From Kappaphycus alvarezii (Eukaryota; Rhodophyta; Florideophyceae; Gigartinales; Solieriaceae), in NCBI GenBank assembly GCA_002205965.3, contig NADL03000051.1, forward strand, positions 248,001 to 312,000: a stretch of 64,000 nt of DNA, in the 5' to 3' direction. Made by a program: the position numbers and the translations under genes. Under the pieces are notes generated by a model that saw nothing but the letters and a program-made list of their open reading frames with translations, had not been told where the DNA came from and made no database searches. Numbering within the stretch: position 1 is the stretch's first letter; every line of letters starts with the position of its first letter. This document shows, in pieces, positions 34,061 through 46,830 of the stretch.

Positions 34061-34984
34061 AAGGCATCTCCAAAGATGTAAAAACTTTCATTTTTTTCTG
34101 ATTCAAAATTTTTGCTTTCTGGTAACGAAGATCGCTTTGAACATAGTTTTGAACATCTTGTATTTTGTGTCATCAATGACAGTTCGCAAGTCTCGATAAA
34201 GTATTCACAAAAGCAGAAGCTCGATTATCTTTGAATAGTGTGCTAGCTGAAATATATCTGTAACACTTTTCCTTGGGCATACAGTTTCTTCCCGTACATC
34301 GGTAGTTTTTTTCTCGCCTAAACATATAAATCATTTTTTCAACCTTCTCTTTTTTTTCTTACTAGCGGGCCAGTTTCCATCCAAGGCTCGAAAAAGGTCC
34401 AAAGAACTGATAACCATCATAAATACAAAGTAAATCATCAAGATTAATAAAAAATCCCACATCGTTCACAAAGATTTATCCATACCCTTAGAGTTAATCA
34501 TATGAGAATCTGCTGACAAGGCATCACAGACTACATGAATTTTTAGTTGCTTCAAAGTAATTGGAAATACCAAAATTACTAAGCTTTTTGATGTCGCTTG
34601 CTTTTTTGCGACTTAACCTAGGCTTAGTGAATAAATTCTTGAGGACCTGGTTGTCTGTTATGGTTTGAAATGAAGAACCCTCTAAATGACAGCTAAAATT
34701 TTAAAAGAAAGACATCAAACCAAATAATTCCCTATAATTTGCGGAATGATCGAGTAGGAGACTGTTGTGCAATGGTACACCGATGCACTCTGCTGGACGG
34801 CTTAGCAGATTTTTTTGATCGAGTTTTGATCCGTTTATTGACTCTAACTTTCAGTTAAACCTGTAAGCTGACTGCATACGGTTCATTTATGACTGAAAAG
34901 TAACACAAGTATTGCATAAGCCCATCGAAATTACAAGATACTCAAACTTCTTCCGTACTTAGTATTGCATGGATTCTTTTCTTT

Positions 34985-35190
34985 GTCTTCAGGCTTCACC
35001 AGTAGCTTCTGGAAACCAGTTTTCAAGTCCATTTTTGAGAAGAATTTTGCGTCACCAAGCATATCAAACATCTCCTCCGACCTGGAAAAGAGCACATTGT
35101 TCCTTTTATTGATTCGACTAAGGTCTCTATAATTGATCTCTCCTCTCAGTTTGCCTTTCTCTTCGACGAAGAATACAGAATGTGACCTAC
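34985..35190 (-). pseudogene. gypsy-1 reverse transcriptase remnant
   Basis: The minus strand encodes HSVFFVEEKGKLRGEINYRD, then LSRINKRNNVLFSR, then MLGDAKFFSKMDLKTGFQK. This corresponds to the gypsy fingers and first palm motif (family 'VLFVKKKDGxLRMCVDYRxLN ... LxGAKYFSKLDLKSGYHQ'). The first catalytic Asp (MDLK) is kept; the YxDD box was not found. Confidence 0.75.
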
Positions 35191-35337
35191 TATGCCTTAT
35201 TATTTTCTTTTTCAGCTAATCTTTAAAATATTTCTCTGCAGCTTTCAAATACACGGTTAATACCTGAAGTAATGGAAAATGAGGCGGTTTCGATCCTTTC
35301 TGAAGCTCAATCGCATGATCTGTGCATCTCTTTGGTG

Positions 35338-35720
35338 TTAGTCCAGTGGGCAGTTCCTCTTTGAACATATCCTTAAATAGGGACAACAGTTTTCCAATTT
35401 GACATTATTTTGAACTTTGATTGCAGAGAGCTTAGTCATTTTTAAATCTTTCACAATAAGTATTTGACAAACATTGAAATCTCCCCCAATTTCCCCTCTT
35501 ATTCGTGTTTCGTAGTTTCTTAGCTCCAATGCTTGCAGCTCTCACTTCCCTCGTATTCTGTTCATGTAAGGGAATCGCTTCTCTGTCAACCCTAACAATG
35601 CGGTCTTGATAATAGATAAAGGGGTTGTTCGAATATGCCGTGTCATTCCAAGAAGAACATCAGATCTGCAATCTGCAACGACTCCTTGGGTCGTTGGAGA
35701 TTGGTTCCCATGTATATACT
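35338..35720 (-). pseudogene. gypsy-1 protease-region remnant
   Basis: Minus-strand frames carry DVLLGMTRHIRTTPLSI, resembling the end of a gypsy protease (ILGMDWL..HNPxID). A 63-residue frame (35529-35338) follows, with no strong signature of its own. Confidence 0.5.
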
Positions 35721-36462
35721 TTCAATTGGCAGTTGGACGTATAAAAATGGTAAATAGTTTTCAATGTTGCTTCATGGATGACTAGGGACTCTTTTACCTT
35801 TTACATCTTGCTCGAGTGGCTGAAAGTGATGTTCAATTTCTTAAATAGAATCCTCCCCTAGTTTTGAAATGCTAATTCCCTTGATACTACGTTCGTACTG
35901 TATGCGTCATCCTTGAGGATGGAAAATTTAACATAATTTAATACTTCATCAAGTATAATGGAGTCCTTAATTGAAATTTCCTCCAAATTCATTCGAACGT
36001 ATTATTTATGACAATTATGGATGTTATTGGACTCCAGAATAGCCTTTGAGACTATTATCGTATGATCTCTATGACTTTTCTCAACTTCAATGCTCTTACC
36101 AATGCAAGTCTCTATTTTCAGCACGTTACTCTGTAAAGTTTGCCCGATTTGCTTAAACTCTGCGACAAGGCTCTTAAAGTCACTCATGCTTGTTCTTTCC
36201 TTTTGAAGGACCCTTTAATTTCCCGATTCGGTGGGTATAACTTGAACGCTATTCGATCCAATCTTATTGTTCTTGTTATTATGCTACCTTGGCTTGCAAT
36301 CTACTTTATCACACACAGAGCAGCTGGCTTTTTTGTTAAGATTCTATTTTACTGGATCAAATCAATGATTTCTGTTTCGATTTTGACCACTGTGCTACCT
36401 TTACTACAAAAGGTCCCGACCTCCATTGGCATTGAAGTTTGGCTTATAACGTAACTCGACAG

Positions 36463-37038
36463 TTAACCAAACCTAGAAAACGTACAACTTCCAAATAAAA
36501 CGTTGCAAAAATTCAGAACGATTCGTTTAGCTTTATCGAAGTTCGTTACATTACTCTGGAGGACTTCTAACATAATCTTCCGCTTCATTCCGGAGACAAA
36601 CCTATCAATCATTTCACCCATTGACATACCTGTAATGCTCACAACCAAATTATAATCTCTGAAAGATAATCTGCTAAAGAATACTTCTGGTGCAAATTCC
36701 TCAGCTTGTCTCCTTCACGTCGAATTCTAGCCGCTGGAATAAAGTAGGCTCCTACCAGATTCTTGAACTCCAAAAAAGAATTTGAAACTGCTTTAAAGAC
36801 ACGCAGCTGTTCTAGTAAATAAGGTTATAGCATACATAATCTGTGCTCCATCGTTCAGTGCCAGGTAGGTGTTTTGCATTTGAACCAGTGCTATGTACTT
36901 ATCGAGCTGAAACAGCCATGTTGTCACAACGAGTATATCGCGAATGCCCTTGTATTGCTCTGACTCATTCGGTTTTAGAGAAGACATATTTAACAAAATA
37001 TTTCTTCTTCTTTTGAAATCTTCACTCTTGTATTGCAA
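36463..37038 (-). pseudogene. gypsy-1 gag remnant
   Basis: Two frames. The first (37038-36793) has GIRDILVVTTWLFQLDKYIA, matching the start of gypsy-type gag (family 'F.G....V..WL..L..YF'), and NDGAQIMYAITLFTRTAA. The second (36648-36463) has MSMGEMIDRFVSGMKRKIML then EVLQSNVTNFDKA, matching 'MSxxExxxRFxxGLKxxIxxEVxxxxPxxxxxA'. A frameshift and stop separate them. Confidence 0.7.
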
Positions 37039-37152
37039 TCCACTTGATACTTACGTGGAGCTGTCCCACGGTGATGGGTCTTGTTACCGCAAGAAAAAGG
37101 AAAAGGACTACTCGGAAGCCACACTAGAGAGTTATGCTGATGCTACCAGTGA

Positions 37153-37476
37153 AACGGAAGAACAATTGGGGCAAAGGAATAAATTTATTTTGAACTGAAA
37201 TGTCGATTTTGGTTAATGCTGAGAAGAATCCGTTGGGTCTTGGTGCCGCTACCCGGCATCTACGAACGCTTACGTAGTGAATTGTATCCCCGTGAATAAG
37301 TGGAAAATCACACATATCTAATATATTGACAAGATACTTCGAAATCGCTCTAAACTATTTTAGAACACTAAATAGAACCATTAATATGCATTACATCGTT
37401 ACGACATAAAAAATATGCGGAAGGTAAAAACTAAATAAATACTACATTAAGAATTCCCTGCTGGTATGCCCTTAGA
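37153..37476 (-). repeat. gypsy-1 5' LTR
   Basis: Direct repeat of 32489-32883, shorter because it has a single copy of the cgctctaaacta unit (37352-37383) and lacks the palindrome. Confidence 0.8.
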
Positions 37477-37479
37477 ATC

Positions 37480-38096
37480 CTCCAGAACCTCGTAGAACAA
37501 CCTATACGACTCTTGATTGTTACAGTTGGGAGCCTTATGAAATTGCATTCAAACCATATGGCAGGACTTACATTATTAACACAAGAACATATTCACCATC
37601 AAGAAAATAGCTGACCGTCCAGCGATAGGCAGACGGTGTTGGAACGGAACATCAGTTGTTAAGGAAAATTGGTCCTTATCGCGGAGGAACCAGCTGGCTT
37701 GTTGATTGGGTTACCAGCTACCTTTTATTAGGTGGAAATTCTTCGTTATATATACGGCGTGTAGCACTGATCCTGATGTAGTCCTTTTACATGACGCACT
37801 ACGAGACGATTTGGCATAATATATCCTCTACAATGCCGTGCAACATGGTATCCGTACCTTTCAGTGGCGTTGCTTTTCCTATCCTCATATTACAGCTGCA
37901 TATTTGCCCCATGTCTCCCAACTTTTCCGGGATGAACGATGAGCTCTTCTCGACTTTTTCTAACCCTCTACCTCCTCGAGTCACCTTCGACTATGTGCAT
38001 TCATTGACGAACCCGAATTTTCTGCTTGCTCTCAAGCTTTTGACTTTTATGCCTCTTTTCTTTAGGGAAAACATCGATTTGGTCCTTTAATATTTG
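37480..38096. other. Unassigned stretch, ORF at 37791-38090
   Basis: A 99-residue hydrophobic frame (37791-38090, +) and an overlapping minus frame are open, but neither resembles a known family. No repeat identified. Confidence 0.25.
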
Positions 38097-38106
38097 GAAG
38101 ATGCAG

Positions 38107-38150
38107 TTGGGCTATCCCGCGGTGTATGATAAACGTGTTCAAAATAATGG
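38107..38150 (+). repeat. Repeat B copy 3 (partial)
   Basis: Shares gggctatcccgcggtgtatg and acgtgttcaaaataatgg-type words with 6605-6645 and the reverse complement of 27119-27165. Confidence 0.45.
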
Positions 38151-38215
38151 ATAGTTTCACCCGTGCGCCTAGATGGCTGGCTCAATGCCTGTCAGCGGGG
38201 ATTATTCATTGGACA

Positions 38216-38760
38216 TCACTGCCATGGCCGCATGCCTCTAGGTTACAGCAGCTCGAACCGTCCCATATGTCTCCATTGCCCTAACAGCCACAATCCGCGC
38301 CACATCGGTTAGCACTGCGTAGGAGTCTGGGTGGCAGCCCCTGAAGGTGGGTAAAGGGAATTAAATGAGTCTGTTTCGCGCGGAGATCGCGATGAAATGT
38401 TCACATTTTCAATACCCTGCAGCCTTTCCCCCGTTGAGGGATGTGAGCGGGTTAAAGGTGCGCACTCTCCTGTTGGATGGCGAGAGTGGGTTGACAAAAG
38501 TGACATCGAAGAAATCCATGCCTCCAGTGCTTCCCATTGCCCTGATGTCCGGCCTTGTGCGGTGAAGTCCATCCCTGGGCCCAATGGCGGAGTGGAGAGC
38601 AGCTTTCAGCAGCTCCTGGGCAAGCAAGCGAGCTTGGTAGTCATGTCTTCGTATTCTTTGGCCTCTGTGAACGCAGTGCAAGAGATTATTTAAGCAATCA
38701 AGTATTTCAGGGCATTTTCTCCTCGGCAACGGTGTGTCGGGAGCGAAAACCGGAGCTTGG
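38216..38760 (-). mobile_element. LINE-family C-terminal coding fragment
   Basis: Minus-strand frame from about 38755: FAPDTPLPRRKCPEILDC, LLHCVHRGQRIRRHD, GLHRTRPDIRAMGSTGG, FFDVTFVNPL, then in other frames the TQTPTQC/HPDSYAVL region to 38216. This is the Cys/His block and the RPDI...DVTF block of the family. The histidine of the usual GDHLMHC motif is lost (LNNLLHC). Frameshifts occur after the RTFNPLTSLN motif. Confidence 0.75.
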
Positions 38761-38763
38761 AGG

Positions 38764-39430
38764 TAGGTGCAGGGTGTAAATCGTAATGAAAAGAGATGCT
38801 CAGAACCAATTACCCCAAGAAGGAGGTTTTGCAAGCGAAAAAAGTGCTACTGTGGTGTACTTGAGCGAGCAGAAAGAAGTGAGAAGACAGTTGAGAGGGC
38901 TAAAAGCAATTATAGAAGGGGCAGGGTCTACCACTGGTTTTCTGTGACCAGCGTAAGAAAAATGGTTCTTGGGTCTGAAGGTGACTTTCAACTTCCTTAC
39001 TACTCGGGACTTGACTTCAAGTTGTCTTTCAACTTGCTTGAACTCCACACGAGGAAGCAGTTCATTTACCCTATATAGAATTTTTGGCTAACCTTAAAGT
39101 CTCTAATAAACATACTAGCTACGACAATATCCATCAAATGGAATCGTGTGAACGAGGAAGACTAACAGCAGAGACATTCAGGATAAAAATATAGATTTCC
39201 TTATGAAAATCTTAGTCCTCGAGATCAGAGCCAAACAATTCCTCCAAAGTATCCATACCCCCAATGCAGTCCCTACAAATACCATCAAACTGCCCAGAAT
39301 TATAGATAGCCCCCTCTGCCACATCCAGCTTCTCCAATTCCTCCTAAAAACCTTCAACCTCCTCTTCACCCCTGTCAGAGGAACCAGAAATAACGATTAC
39401 TGCCGCATTATCACCTCCGTCTTCTACATA
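38764..39430 (-). mobile_element. Element D copy 3: repeat A tail plus end of the unknown ORF
   Basis: On the minus strand, 39430-39180 encodes AVIVISGSSDRGEEEVEGF, then QFDGICRDCIGGMDTLEELF, then SDLED. It is followed by the repeat A tail to 38764. The same order occurs at 47352-48340 (-) and 46050-46830 (+). Stops show this copy is dead. Confidence 0.6.
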
Positions 39431-39479
39431 GTTTTGAAACGAAAAGTTGCAAGCCGACTTGCCGTTTGTCATAAAGAAC

Positions 39480-42400
39480 AATTGTCACTTTTTTGATTCC
39501 GAGATAATATTTTAACAGTCACATAAAGGACTTGCAGTTCTTAAACATTTATATCCGTCATCTCTGTCTAAAATGTTTCTTTTCTCGTGCTTGCTTCAAA
39601 TTTGAGAAGTGTAAATACGAATTTCACATTTTTTATTATTTATTCTGATGAGCTTGGATCCATAATCTATAAAACTTCCATTCCAATCACGCTTCCGATT
39701 TTTTGAGTTTATCATTTTTCTGCTATGTCTTTCACGGACTCAGTGTCCTTTGACAGAATTTCAAAACACAGCCTCTAATGAAAAACAATCAGACTCAATT
39801 TTTCGTTAATGATCATCATAACATCTCTAGCCCGTAATCCAAGAGTTACATGATCTATGCCTTGCCAAAGCAGACATTTCTAATGAAGAATTTAGTTCAT
39901 GAACTCTAGCCAATTCCAAACGTATTCCAATATGAAGCTTTTACCGTGCATACACCAGAAAAATATTTCGCTTTATAATGTATATCATTCTGTAAAAGAT
40001 TAGTCCAAGGAATTTCTCAGTCTCTGTCTACAAGAGTAAGATATAAACTTTTGTTATCGAAAAGAGATACTGTCTGTCATGCTCAGAATACCGAGAATGA
40101 CTCTGAAATAAGTAAGTCTTTAATAGAAAAACACTTAACATTTGGAAATTTTTATTTTCTGAGACAGTAAAAGCGGAGATCTGATATAAAATTTTTACTT
40201 ATTGCTTTTCAAAACTTCTAAATCTACTGATAAAACTAATATCCATGAGAAGAGAAAAATAAGAAGTAAACATAAATACGTACAGGTCTCTAACTCATGC
40301 ACATTTAAAGTCCAAACTTCTAGGAATCAGTTTTCCAAGGGTGCCCTATTCATAAAATATCCTATTCTATCGTTGACATAATTTTGGAGCTTAAGGAGAA
40401 TGACACAAATGAAATTATTTCAAAGTGTTGTATTGCCTCTGTTGGTATATTTTTAGCGACTATTTGAGTTGAAATGTGAATTCAATGCAGTCATATCAGT
40501 AAAATAAAGTTATAATGAGTTTAAACTAGCCTGTTTAATTCGCAATGTATAATGAGGCGGAAGAAATCGGGTAAAAAGATTAAATCTGAAGAAATGGTGT
40601 GTTAGTAAAATATAGAAATAAATAATTTACATTGTAGAAGTTAGATTTTTCTAGAATAATTTCGATACAATTGACCTCCCAGATTAGTTACTCATAATTT
40701 TATTTATACATGTATTATTACTTCTTCGCATAAAGACATTGAGTATTACATCCAAGTGAGAACATGACTTGGAAAAAAGTTTTCACTGGTTCATATTATT
40801 TAAGAAATATAGTTCATTATTTCTTGTTGCCACGAAAATTTTATTGCTCCCAAATAGAAGTATATTATTTTATTTTCTGATTAATTTACAGTTTTTCTTT
40901 ATTAGAAATGCACAAACTATTTCAAGCGCAACACACTTAAATCCACAAGAATTTGGTGAAATTTTTCCATTGGAGTGAAAGAATAAAATCAAATACCCAT
41001 TGAAATTATAACAGCAGTAGCTTCTGCACATTCGTGTCTACAGCTCTAATCTAATTGAAAACAGAATCTTTGAATAATTCCAAAAATGGGCACCAAATTC
41101 ACTTCAAGACTACACATAAATTTGACATCAGGCTACTATAAATGTAGGAATATTACGGCTGTGTTTCTATAAATTTATGTAATATAAGATTCTTTTTTCT
41201 TACCCTCGTCAATTTTATAAAAATTAATTCACAATATATGTAGCCCAGGCATTTAGAAAGGATCTGTTATTCTACATTTCTGTAGATAATCATAATTTAG
41301 GTAGTATTTTTTCTTGAAAACTTATTGTTGGTTAATTTTGTGCGAAAGCAGACAATTTATTTTGAGATTTCTTTTGTATACCTATTTGGGGCACAGGAAG
41401 TTTAACCATCGGTAATATATCTTTTAAACAACATGAAATAATGAATAATAATACGTAACGTTGTGATCAAAGTCGAATGTTCTCTTATTTATGATAACCA
41501 GGAATAGTGAAGTATGTCTTTTAATTCTCACTTTTCGCTGTGAGTTTTTCTAATTTGCCCACTTAAACCAGTCGGAATGTCTGTTCCATTAAAAGAAAAT
41601 TAATTCAATGCGAACGTTAAAATATGCTATCAAGGGAAAATTTTGTACGTTTTTAAGCAAATTTTAATCTTGTTGACTAATTTCGTATTTTGAAGAGTTT
41701 GAAAAGCTCATTTACCCCTTTTTTAGGAAAAGTGTGTTTGAACATGATGAAATCATTCCTGTATCCTTTTAATCTGAAATAAGCTTAATTGCCAATGCAT
41801 TTGCAAAGCAGAGCTACATAATATTAACAGACAAGTGTTATATAATAATTAAAGTAGTATCCGAGGTAATATAGTACTACAATCGTATTGAGCATCGTTA
41901 GAAACTTACTACAACCATTATGGGTATGAAATAACCAGCCGCGGTAGATTTTTCGCCATAAAATGAATTCAGAAAGAATTTACTTAGATTCTTTTACACA
42001 CTTAAAATCAAATCCCTAATAAATGAAGTCAAAAATTCTAGATTCCTATACTAAGTGATTATTTCAGGCCACTAATCGCATACTAAAAAATATAGGTGCA
42101 ATAATTTTCAAAGAAAGCGCAGCGGAACAAACAGATCGGATCACTGTGATTTAAATTTACTTGAAAATAATCCTATGTTCACATAGGATAAAGCCTAAAT
42201 CTATAATTTGAACATTCATTCAAAAAGGAAGATAAGTCATACATAAATTATGTAGGATCCATAAAACGAATATCAAAATGTCCAAATTTTCAACTTTTCG
42301 TACGGAAAGGGTTAAAGCAAGTTGTGAAAAGATGCTACATGTTTCCTTGAACTTAAAATATATCGAACTCCGTAGACATACCTCATAAGATGCTTTAAAT

Positions 42401-42800
42401 TATATTATAATATTAAAAAGACTAATTAGTTGTTAAAAGAGCTAAAATGAAAAACTTAGATGGACCGGAAATAACTCAATGCAGAATGAGCATTGTGAAC
42501 AAACAATCAAATTCAACTTTTTCGTGAGAATTTGACGGGAATAACATCGCAGCGGTGAATAGAGAAAATTTTTTATTTTGTAATCATATCAAGGAAGAAT
42601 TGATATGAGAACTTAATAATAAGTTTTGAATAATTTAAAGGAAAATAAGTAAATAGATAGAGCATCAATAACCCATAGTAATTTTTTAGGGCATACGACA
42701 TCAAAAAAACTATACTATTGACTATGCGCACAGTTTATTCCGTAAGTTTATGTAAGAAAACTTTCTGAGGAAACACTGGAGTAGAGGCCGATTAAATTCA
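39480..42800. other. A+T-rich gene desert
   Basis: No recognisable gene, repeat copy or RNA. Open frames are short and stop-rich, as in the 9.7-23.7 kb block. Confidence 0.55.
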
Positions 42801-42801
42801 C

Positions 42802-42990
42802 GTGGCCTCAGCTGTCCGTGGAGCAAACTGGGCGTTATCGATGGAAATAGCGAAGCCGCAATGGATCAAAGAATGGTATAGCTTTTTCTTACTAAATGAG
42901 ACAGAGAACGATGGAGTGTTTAGTAAGCTTGAAGAAAAGGTGATCAAGGACCTCATAAAGGGAATCAATCAGGCTTATGGTACAATTTAG
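42802..42990 (+). pseudogene. Short ORF next to repeat A, possible element fragment
   Basis: A 62-residue frame, hydrophilic after residue 30 (LEEKVIKDLIKGINQAYG). It directly precedes a repeat A copy, so it may be the end of that element's protein. It is not clearly related to the ORFs before the other copies. No known domain. Confidence 0.3.
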
Positions 42991-43009
42991 ATATTAAATG
43001 TGAAGTAAA

Positions 43010-43420
43010 ATAAACATATATTTTAAGACAAAATATTAGGAATAGGATAATTGTAGGTAAAGTACTTGATTTTGCAAGATATCTCTAAATTTGGTTGAGC
43101 AACACAAAGACATGGTTTTCTTATTAATTTATGACAAGCTAGAAATAATTTACAGAAGTTAATGCCAAGGTTCTGGGAGATACTGGGAGCGGTTCTGAAA
43201 ACTCTATATATTTTCCATATCATTTACACCCTTGGTTGATATCTTGGGTATGCGGATGCCACCTTGATATTCACCTCGACGAAATATCCTTCTTCTTGTC
43301 ATCCTCGTTAATAACATTCTATTGAATGAATTTGATGGTACGCAGTATGTTTTTTAAGCTTTATGGTTAGTACAAGAGTCTATATACACTGATGAAATGG
43401 ATTTACTCAAGGAAAGGGCA
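43010..43420 (+). repeat. Repeat A, partial copy
   Basis: Aligns with about 1330-1740: ttgcaagatat, gggtatg(c)gg, caccttgatattcacctcga (for cacctagatatttaccttga), gaaatatc, and gagtctatata at the end. Confidence 0.5.
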
Positions 43421-44407
43421 ACAAATTTGGCACATAGCTTCAGGGGGTAATATTTGGTAGTGCATTATTTGCAAAGTGATAACATTCCTTTAAGTGAGGC
43501 AAGATGTTCCATTAGGGGACGAAGTGGGATTATGTAAGCTTACTTCCATAGAAGATAGTAGCGTGCCTACTACACCCAAGGCAACGGACTGTTATACAGT
43601 TATCAGGAGATAAGCATTGCAAACTGATGCCGCTGCATCTTTCTTTTGAGTGAGGACTTCTTAAAACTTTTCATATGTCCCTATTCCCCTTACAGATTTA
43701 TGTCGTGTGATTCAGCGTAGTGGAACGAAAAAATAGGAGTTCCAGCTTCAGACGATTAAGAGACGAATATTAACATATCCGACTCTAGCATAATTCGCGA
43801 TTAGTGGCTCGAATCTTCTAACATTCGCATTTCGCTGCAGTTAGTGATTTCAGTGGGTTTTAGTTGCAAAACACTCTTCAGAAAAATTTTCCAGGGGTTT
43901 ACTAAGGTGATTTCGAATAATACTGTTCCCCTATTGCACTAATATAGCGTATAATGCAGTAAAGCTCCTCTCTCTGTTCGTCGACTTGGTCTTGAGGTGC
44001 CTTTTTTAGACAACTTTTCAGTAGAATTGTACAACCAGAAGTTTTGTACCCCGCGTACTTTCTAATCCGTGCAAGCAATGATGGAGGTGATCACCGAAAA
44101 TATCGAGCATTTTGGGGTAGCTCTTCTTTGGGGATAGTGTGTGTGGAGCGAGAAACGGGACTTGAAAATAATACAAAAACCACGGTTATAATTTTCTCAA
44201 TATTTATCTAACGTCCTGGAAATAAGGCACTGTACAATCATGCCTTTGCAGTGGGGAAAAACTAAAGCACAGACTAAAGGATCTGGTAATCTCCGTTCAG
44301 TTTAACGTTCGATGCTTTCGACAACAGCTTGCTTCCCAGTGGAACTGATGGTATCCCAGAATTGATCCTGAGCTCATTATGGAAGCGTAGAAGTATAAAT
44401 TTTTGGC
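43421..44407. other. Unassigned stretch
   Basis: Mixed composition with short frames only. No known motif recognised. Confidence 0.3.
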
Positions 44408-44901
44408 TCATGTCTATAGAACTATTGTCCTCATATGAGATTGGATAGCCTTGCTGGTGAAGGGCGAGAGCGGTAGCGGCCGGTACCTCTTCGAATATTG
44501 TTTAGGGCTAGTTTTTCAAAGTAAAAAATTTTCTTCTTCTGTCTTTTTTTTGCTAGCCTATAGTTTCAACATTGGCAAATCTCGATCAAAACAAAATTTT
44601 CGGTAATTTTACCTCTAGTAAGGGTACAAACTACTTTATTCCATTTGATAACCTTTGATTTTAGCGCAAATATGCCAGATTTTATGTTCCTGTTGAATGC
44701 TTTAGCAGAAGTGGTGTATAGTTGAAGCCTTGGAGCACCTATTTACTGTAATTATATTTTTTCAGAGTATATTTTTACGAAATATATACGGATCCCTCCA
44801 AACAATTTTTACTTAATGTATATTTTTTTGATAAACAGTTTCGTTCTTATGAAGACCAATTGTGCCTCATATGAAGATAGCCCTATCGCGGATAGACACT
44901 A
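44408..44901. repeat. MITE-like element bounded by repeat C ends
   Basis: The left end 44411-44439 (tgtctatagaac...cctcatatgag) and the right end 44862-44901 (cctcatatgaag...atagacacta) are inverted relative to each other and about 490 bp apart. Related ends lie at 22371-22432 and 32401-32460. No coding capacity inside. Target duplication not clear. Confidence 0.4.
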
Positions 44902-45700
44902 GGGTTTTTTTCTACGATTGGTCAAAAATCTGTGCATAACCTCTCTCTGAGGAATCGTGAAGTTCTGAGCGAAAATAGCATTTAAACATTCACAATGGCT
45001 GCAAGTTTGGTTAATGACTTCGGGCAACATATTTTAGTCCAGAGAGATTTCCATAACTCTCCCTCTTATCCTTGTCTTCTGAGATGGTCGACACTACACT
45101 AGGATTATTTATATCCTGAAAGTAATCTGAAGCCTCCGGACGCCACATTTTAGTACTTCTTTGCCAGTCATGGAGCTGAAGTAAAGAGCGGGTCCTTCAT
45201 TTTTTTAAGATTCAGTTCCTTTCTTCAAGACCATAAAAATAGACGCTATTTCTTCATTCAAATGCTTTGTGAAACATGTGCAAAAAATACCAACATAAAA
45301 AACCAATACTCCATACAATTCTTGCTCTTTTCAAGGGTAACTTTTATCGCTAGCGGCGCGATGTTTGAGGGTCCTATGAAATTGAATCCTATACATGTTG
45401 CAGAATCTGCAGTACGAAGAATTGAAAAATTAATTCATCTAGAAACCAGCCGGATGCCGTGTTAACGAGCAGTAGGCCTCGGAAGTGACCAAAAAAGGCG
45501 TAATGTTGTTTAAATGGAACAGGTTCAGCCCTGATGTACTTGTCCAATGCTATGCTTGCGATCGAACGTGCCGCTTACCTATGTAGGAAAACACTGTTGA
45601 CACGTAACTGTTCTGTTCCGCATATTCTTACTTCTTTAAAACGAGATATATCCTTGACCTGTTCTTCGTTACACTAATAGTCGTAGATTTTCTTTCAAAA
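44902..45700. other. Unassigned stretch
   Basis: A 67-residue frame at 45262-45465 (+) and others are open but unrecognised. Confidence 0.3.
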
Positions 45701-45705
45701 AAGAA

Positions 45706-46830
45706 ATGCTTGAAGTCCTTTTCCTTTATAAATACAAATTAACTACACTAATCAATTTCAATTTTATGTTTGAAGATTTGGTCCTCCTTTTTCGAAAGGA
45801 AAAATTTCCACTCATGATACTTTTCGTCTTCGAAATTCAGTTCCGATATTACACAGTCCATATTTTTTTGCCCGAGCGCAAGCAAACTCAAAGCCGCAAT
45901 ATGTTTGCATTATTTAATTCTACCAAGGCTGTGAAAATTACGGAAGCCTCTCCCCTATTTAAAGTGTTGTAACAATTAGTTTTAAGTAAAACCCCTTCCA
46001 TCAACCACTCCATATGCACACCCGCACATTACCTTCTTTTTTCATGAACATTACCAACCTTCGCCCGTCCCTCACAAAGGCCAAATCAAACAGAGCCCAC
46101 TCATCAACATCATCAACGGCCTGGCTTTAAGGGCCTATGGACTAACTGAACACGAGGAATACTGCACAAAGATATACCGGTAATGCGTTCAAAAATGGAT
46201 TCACCGTCAACTTGTAGATGACATGGTGGAGGAAGAAGACCCGGAGGAGGCTGCGGCATACTTGTAAAGATCCAAAGATGGGAAGCACTAGTTGGAACGG
46301 TGGGATAAATTATTTAGTAATCGTTGGTGAGTTGCTGCTGAGGACGGAGGGGAGATTGACTGCGTAATCGTAATCTCAGACTTCTCTTCTGGGTATATAG
46401 TGGAGATTAAGCGCAATGAGGAGGGATTGGACAACCATATATATCTACAAGGCTATCTTTCCCTTTGGGTTGTTCGATATAATTTCTAGGGACTGCGTTT
46501 GGGGTATTGATATTTGGGGGAGTTCCATGGCTGATCTAGGGAAAGAAGATTGTGAGGATTAGATCTATATGTTTATCTAAATTGTATCTACTGATGGTCT
46601 TTCTCGTCCAAAAAATTCCTTTAATTCATTTTATAAAATTTAGTACATTTTTGAGACTTCAGGACTATCTGTAAGCTGATTAAATCACTTTTTCTAGGTT
46701 GGGTAGAGCAAGTTGGGAGAAAACTCCAACTGCAGACCGCAATAGTTGAGAAATTGAAAGGCAACTTCTGATCTAGGAATCATTTATTCGACGATAGTCA
46801 CTGAGTATAATTGGTAGTTCCTGCCCCTTC
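45706..46830 (+). mobile_element. Element D copy 1 (unclassified mobile element)
   Basis: The left arm of a large inverted repeat. In order: a block at 45706-45975 matching the reverse complement of 48345-48560; a broken ORF at about 46090-46570; and the repeat A tail to 46830. The ORF pieces read GLTEHEEYCTKIYR, WIHRQLVDDMVEEEDPEEAA, RWDKLFSNRW, VAAEDGGEIDCVIVISDFSS and RDCVWGIDIW. These align with the other copies' WEVLVYNRDGAAVEDRGES and CRDCIRGMDI. It has several stops. I cannot assign the protein to a family. Confidence 0.55.

Larger units (their letters stand above)
32489..37476 (-). mobile_element. gypsy-1: degraded Ty3/gypsy element with both LTRs
   Basis: The direct repeats 32489-32883 and 37153-37476 flank about 4.3 kb. 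In it, minus-strand gag, protease, reverse transcriptase and integrase remnants occur in gypsy order (gag near 37 kb, integrase near 33.9 kb). Every domain has stops or frameshifts. Next to the inner edge of the right LTR the minus strand reads tggtagcatcagc, compatible with an initiator-Met 3'-end primer site. Confidence 0.85.

Noticed and set aside
37791..38090. 99-residue hydrophobic ORF (+)
   Set aside because: No recognisable motif, the opposite strand is also open, and there are no repeats or neighbours that suggest a function.
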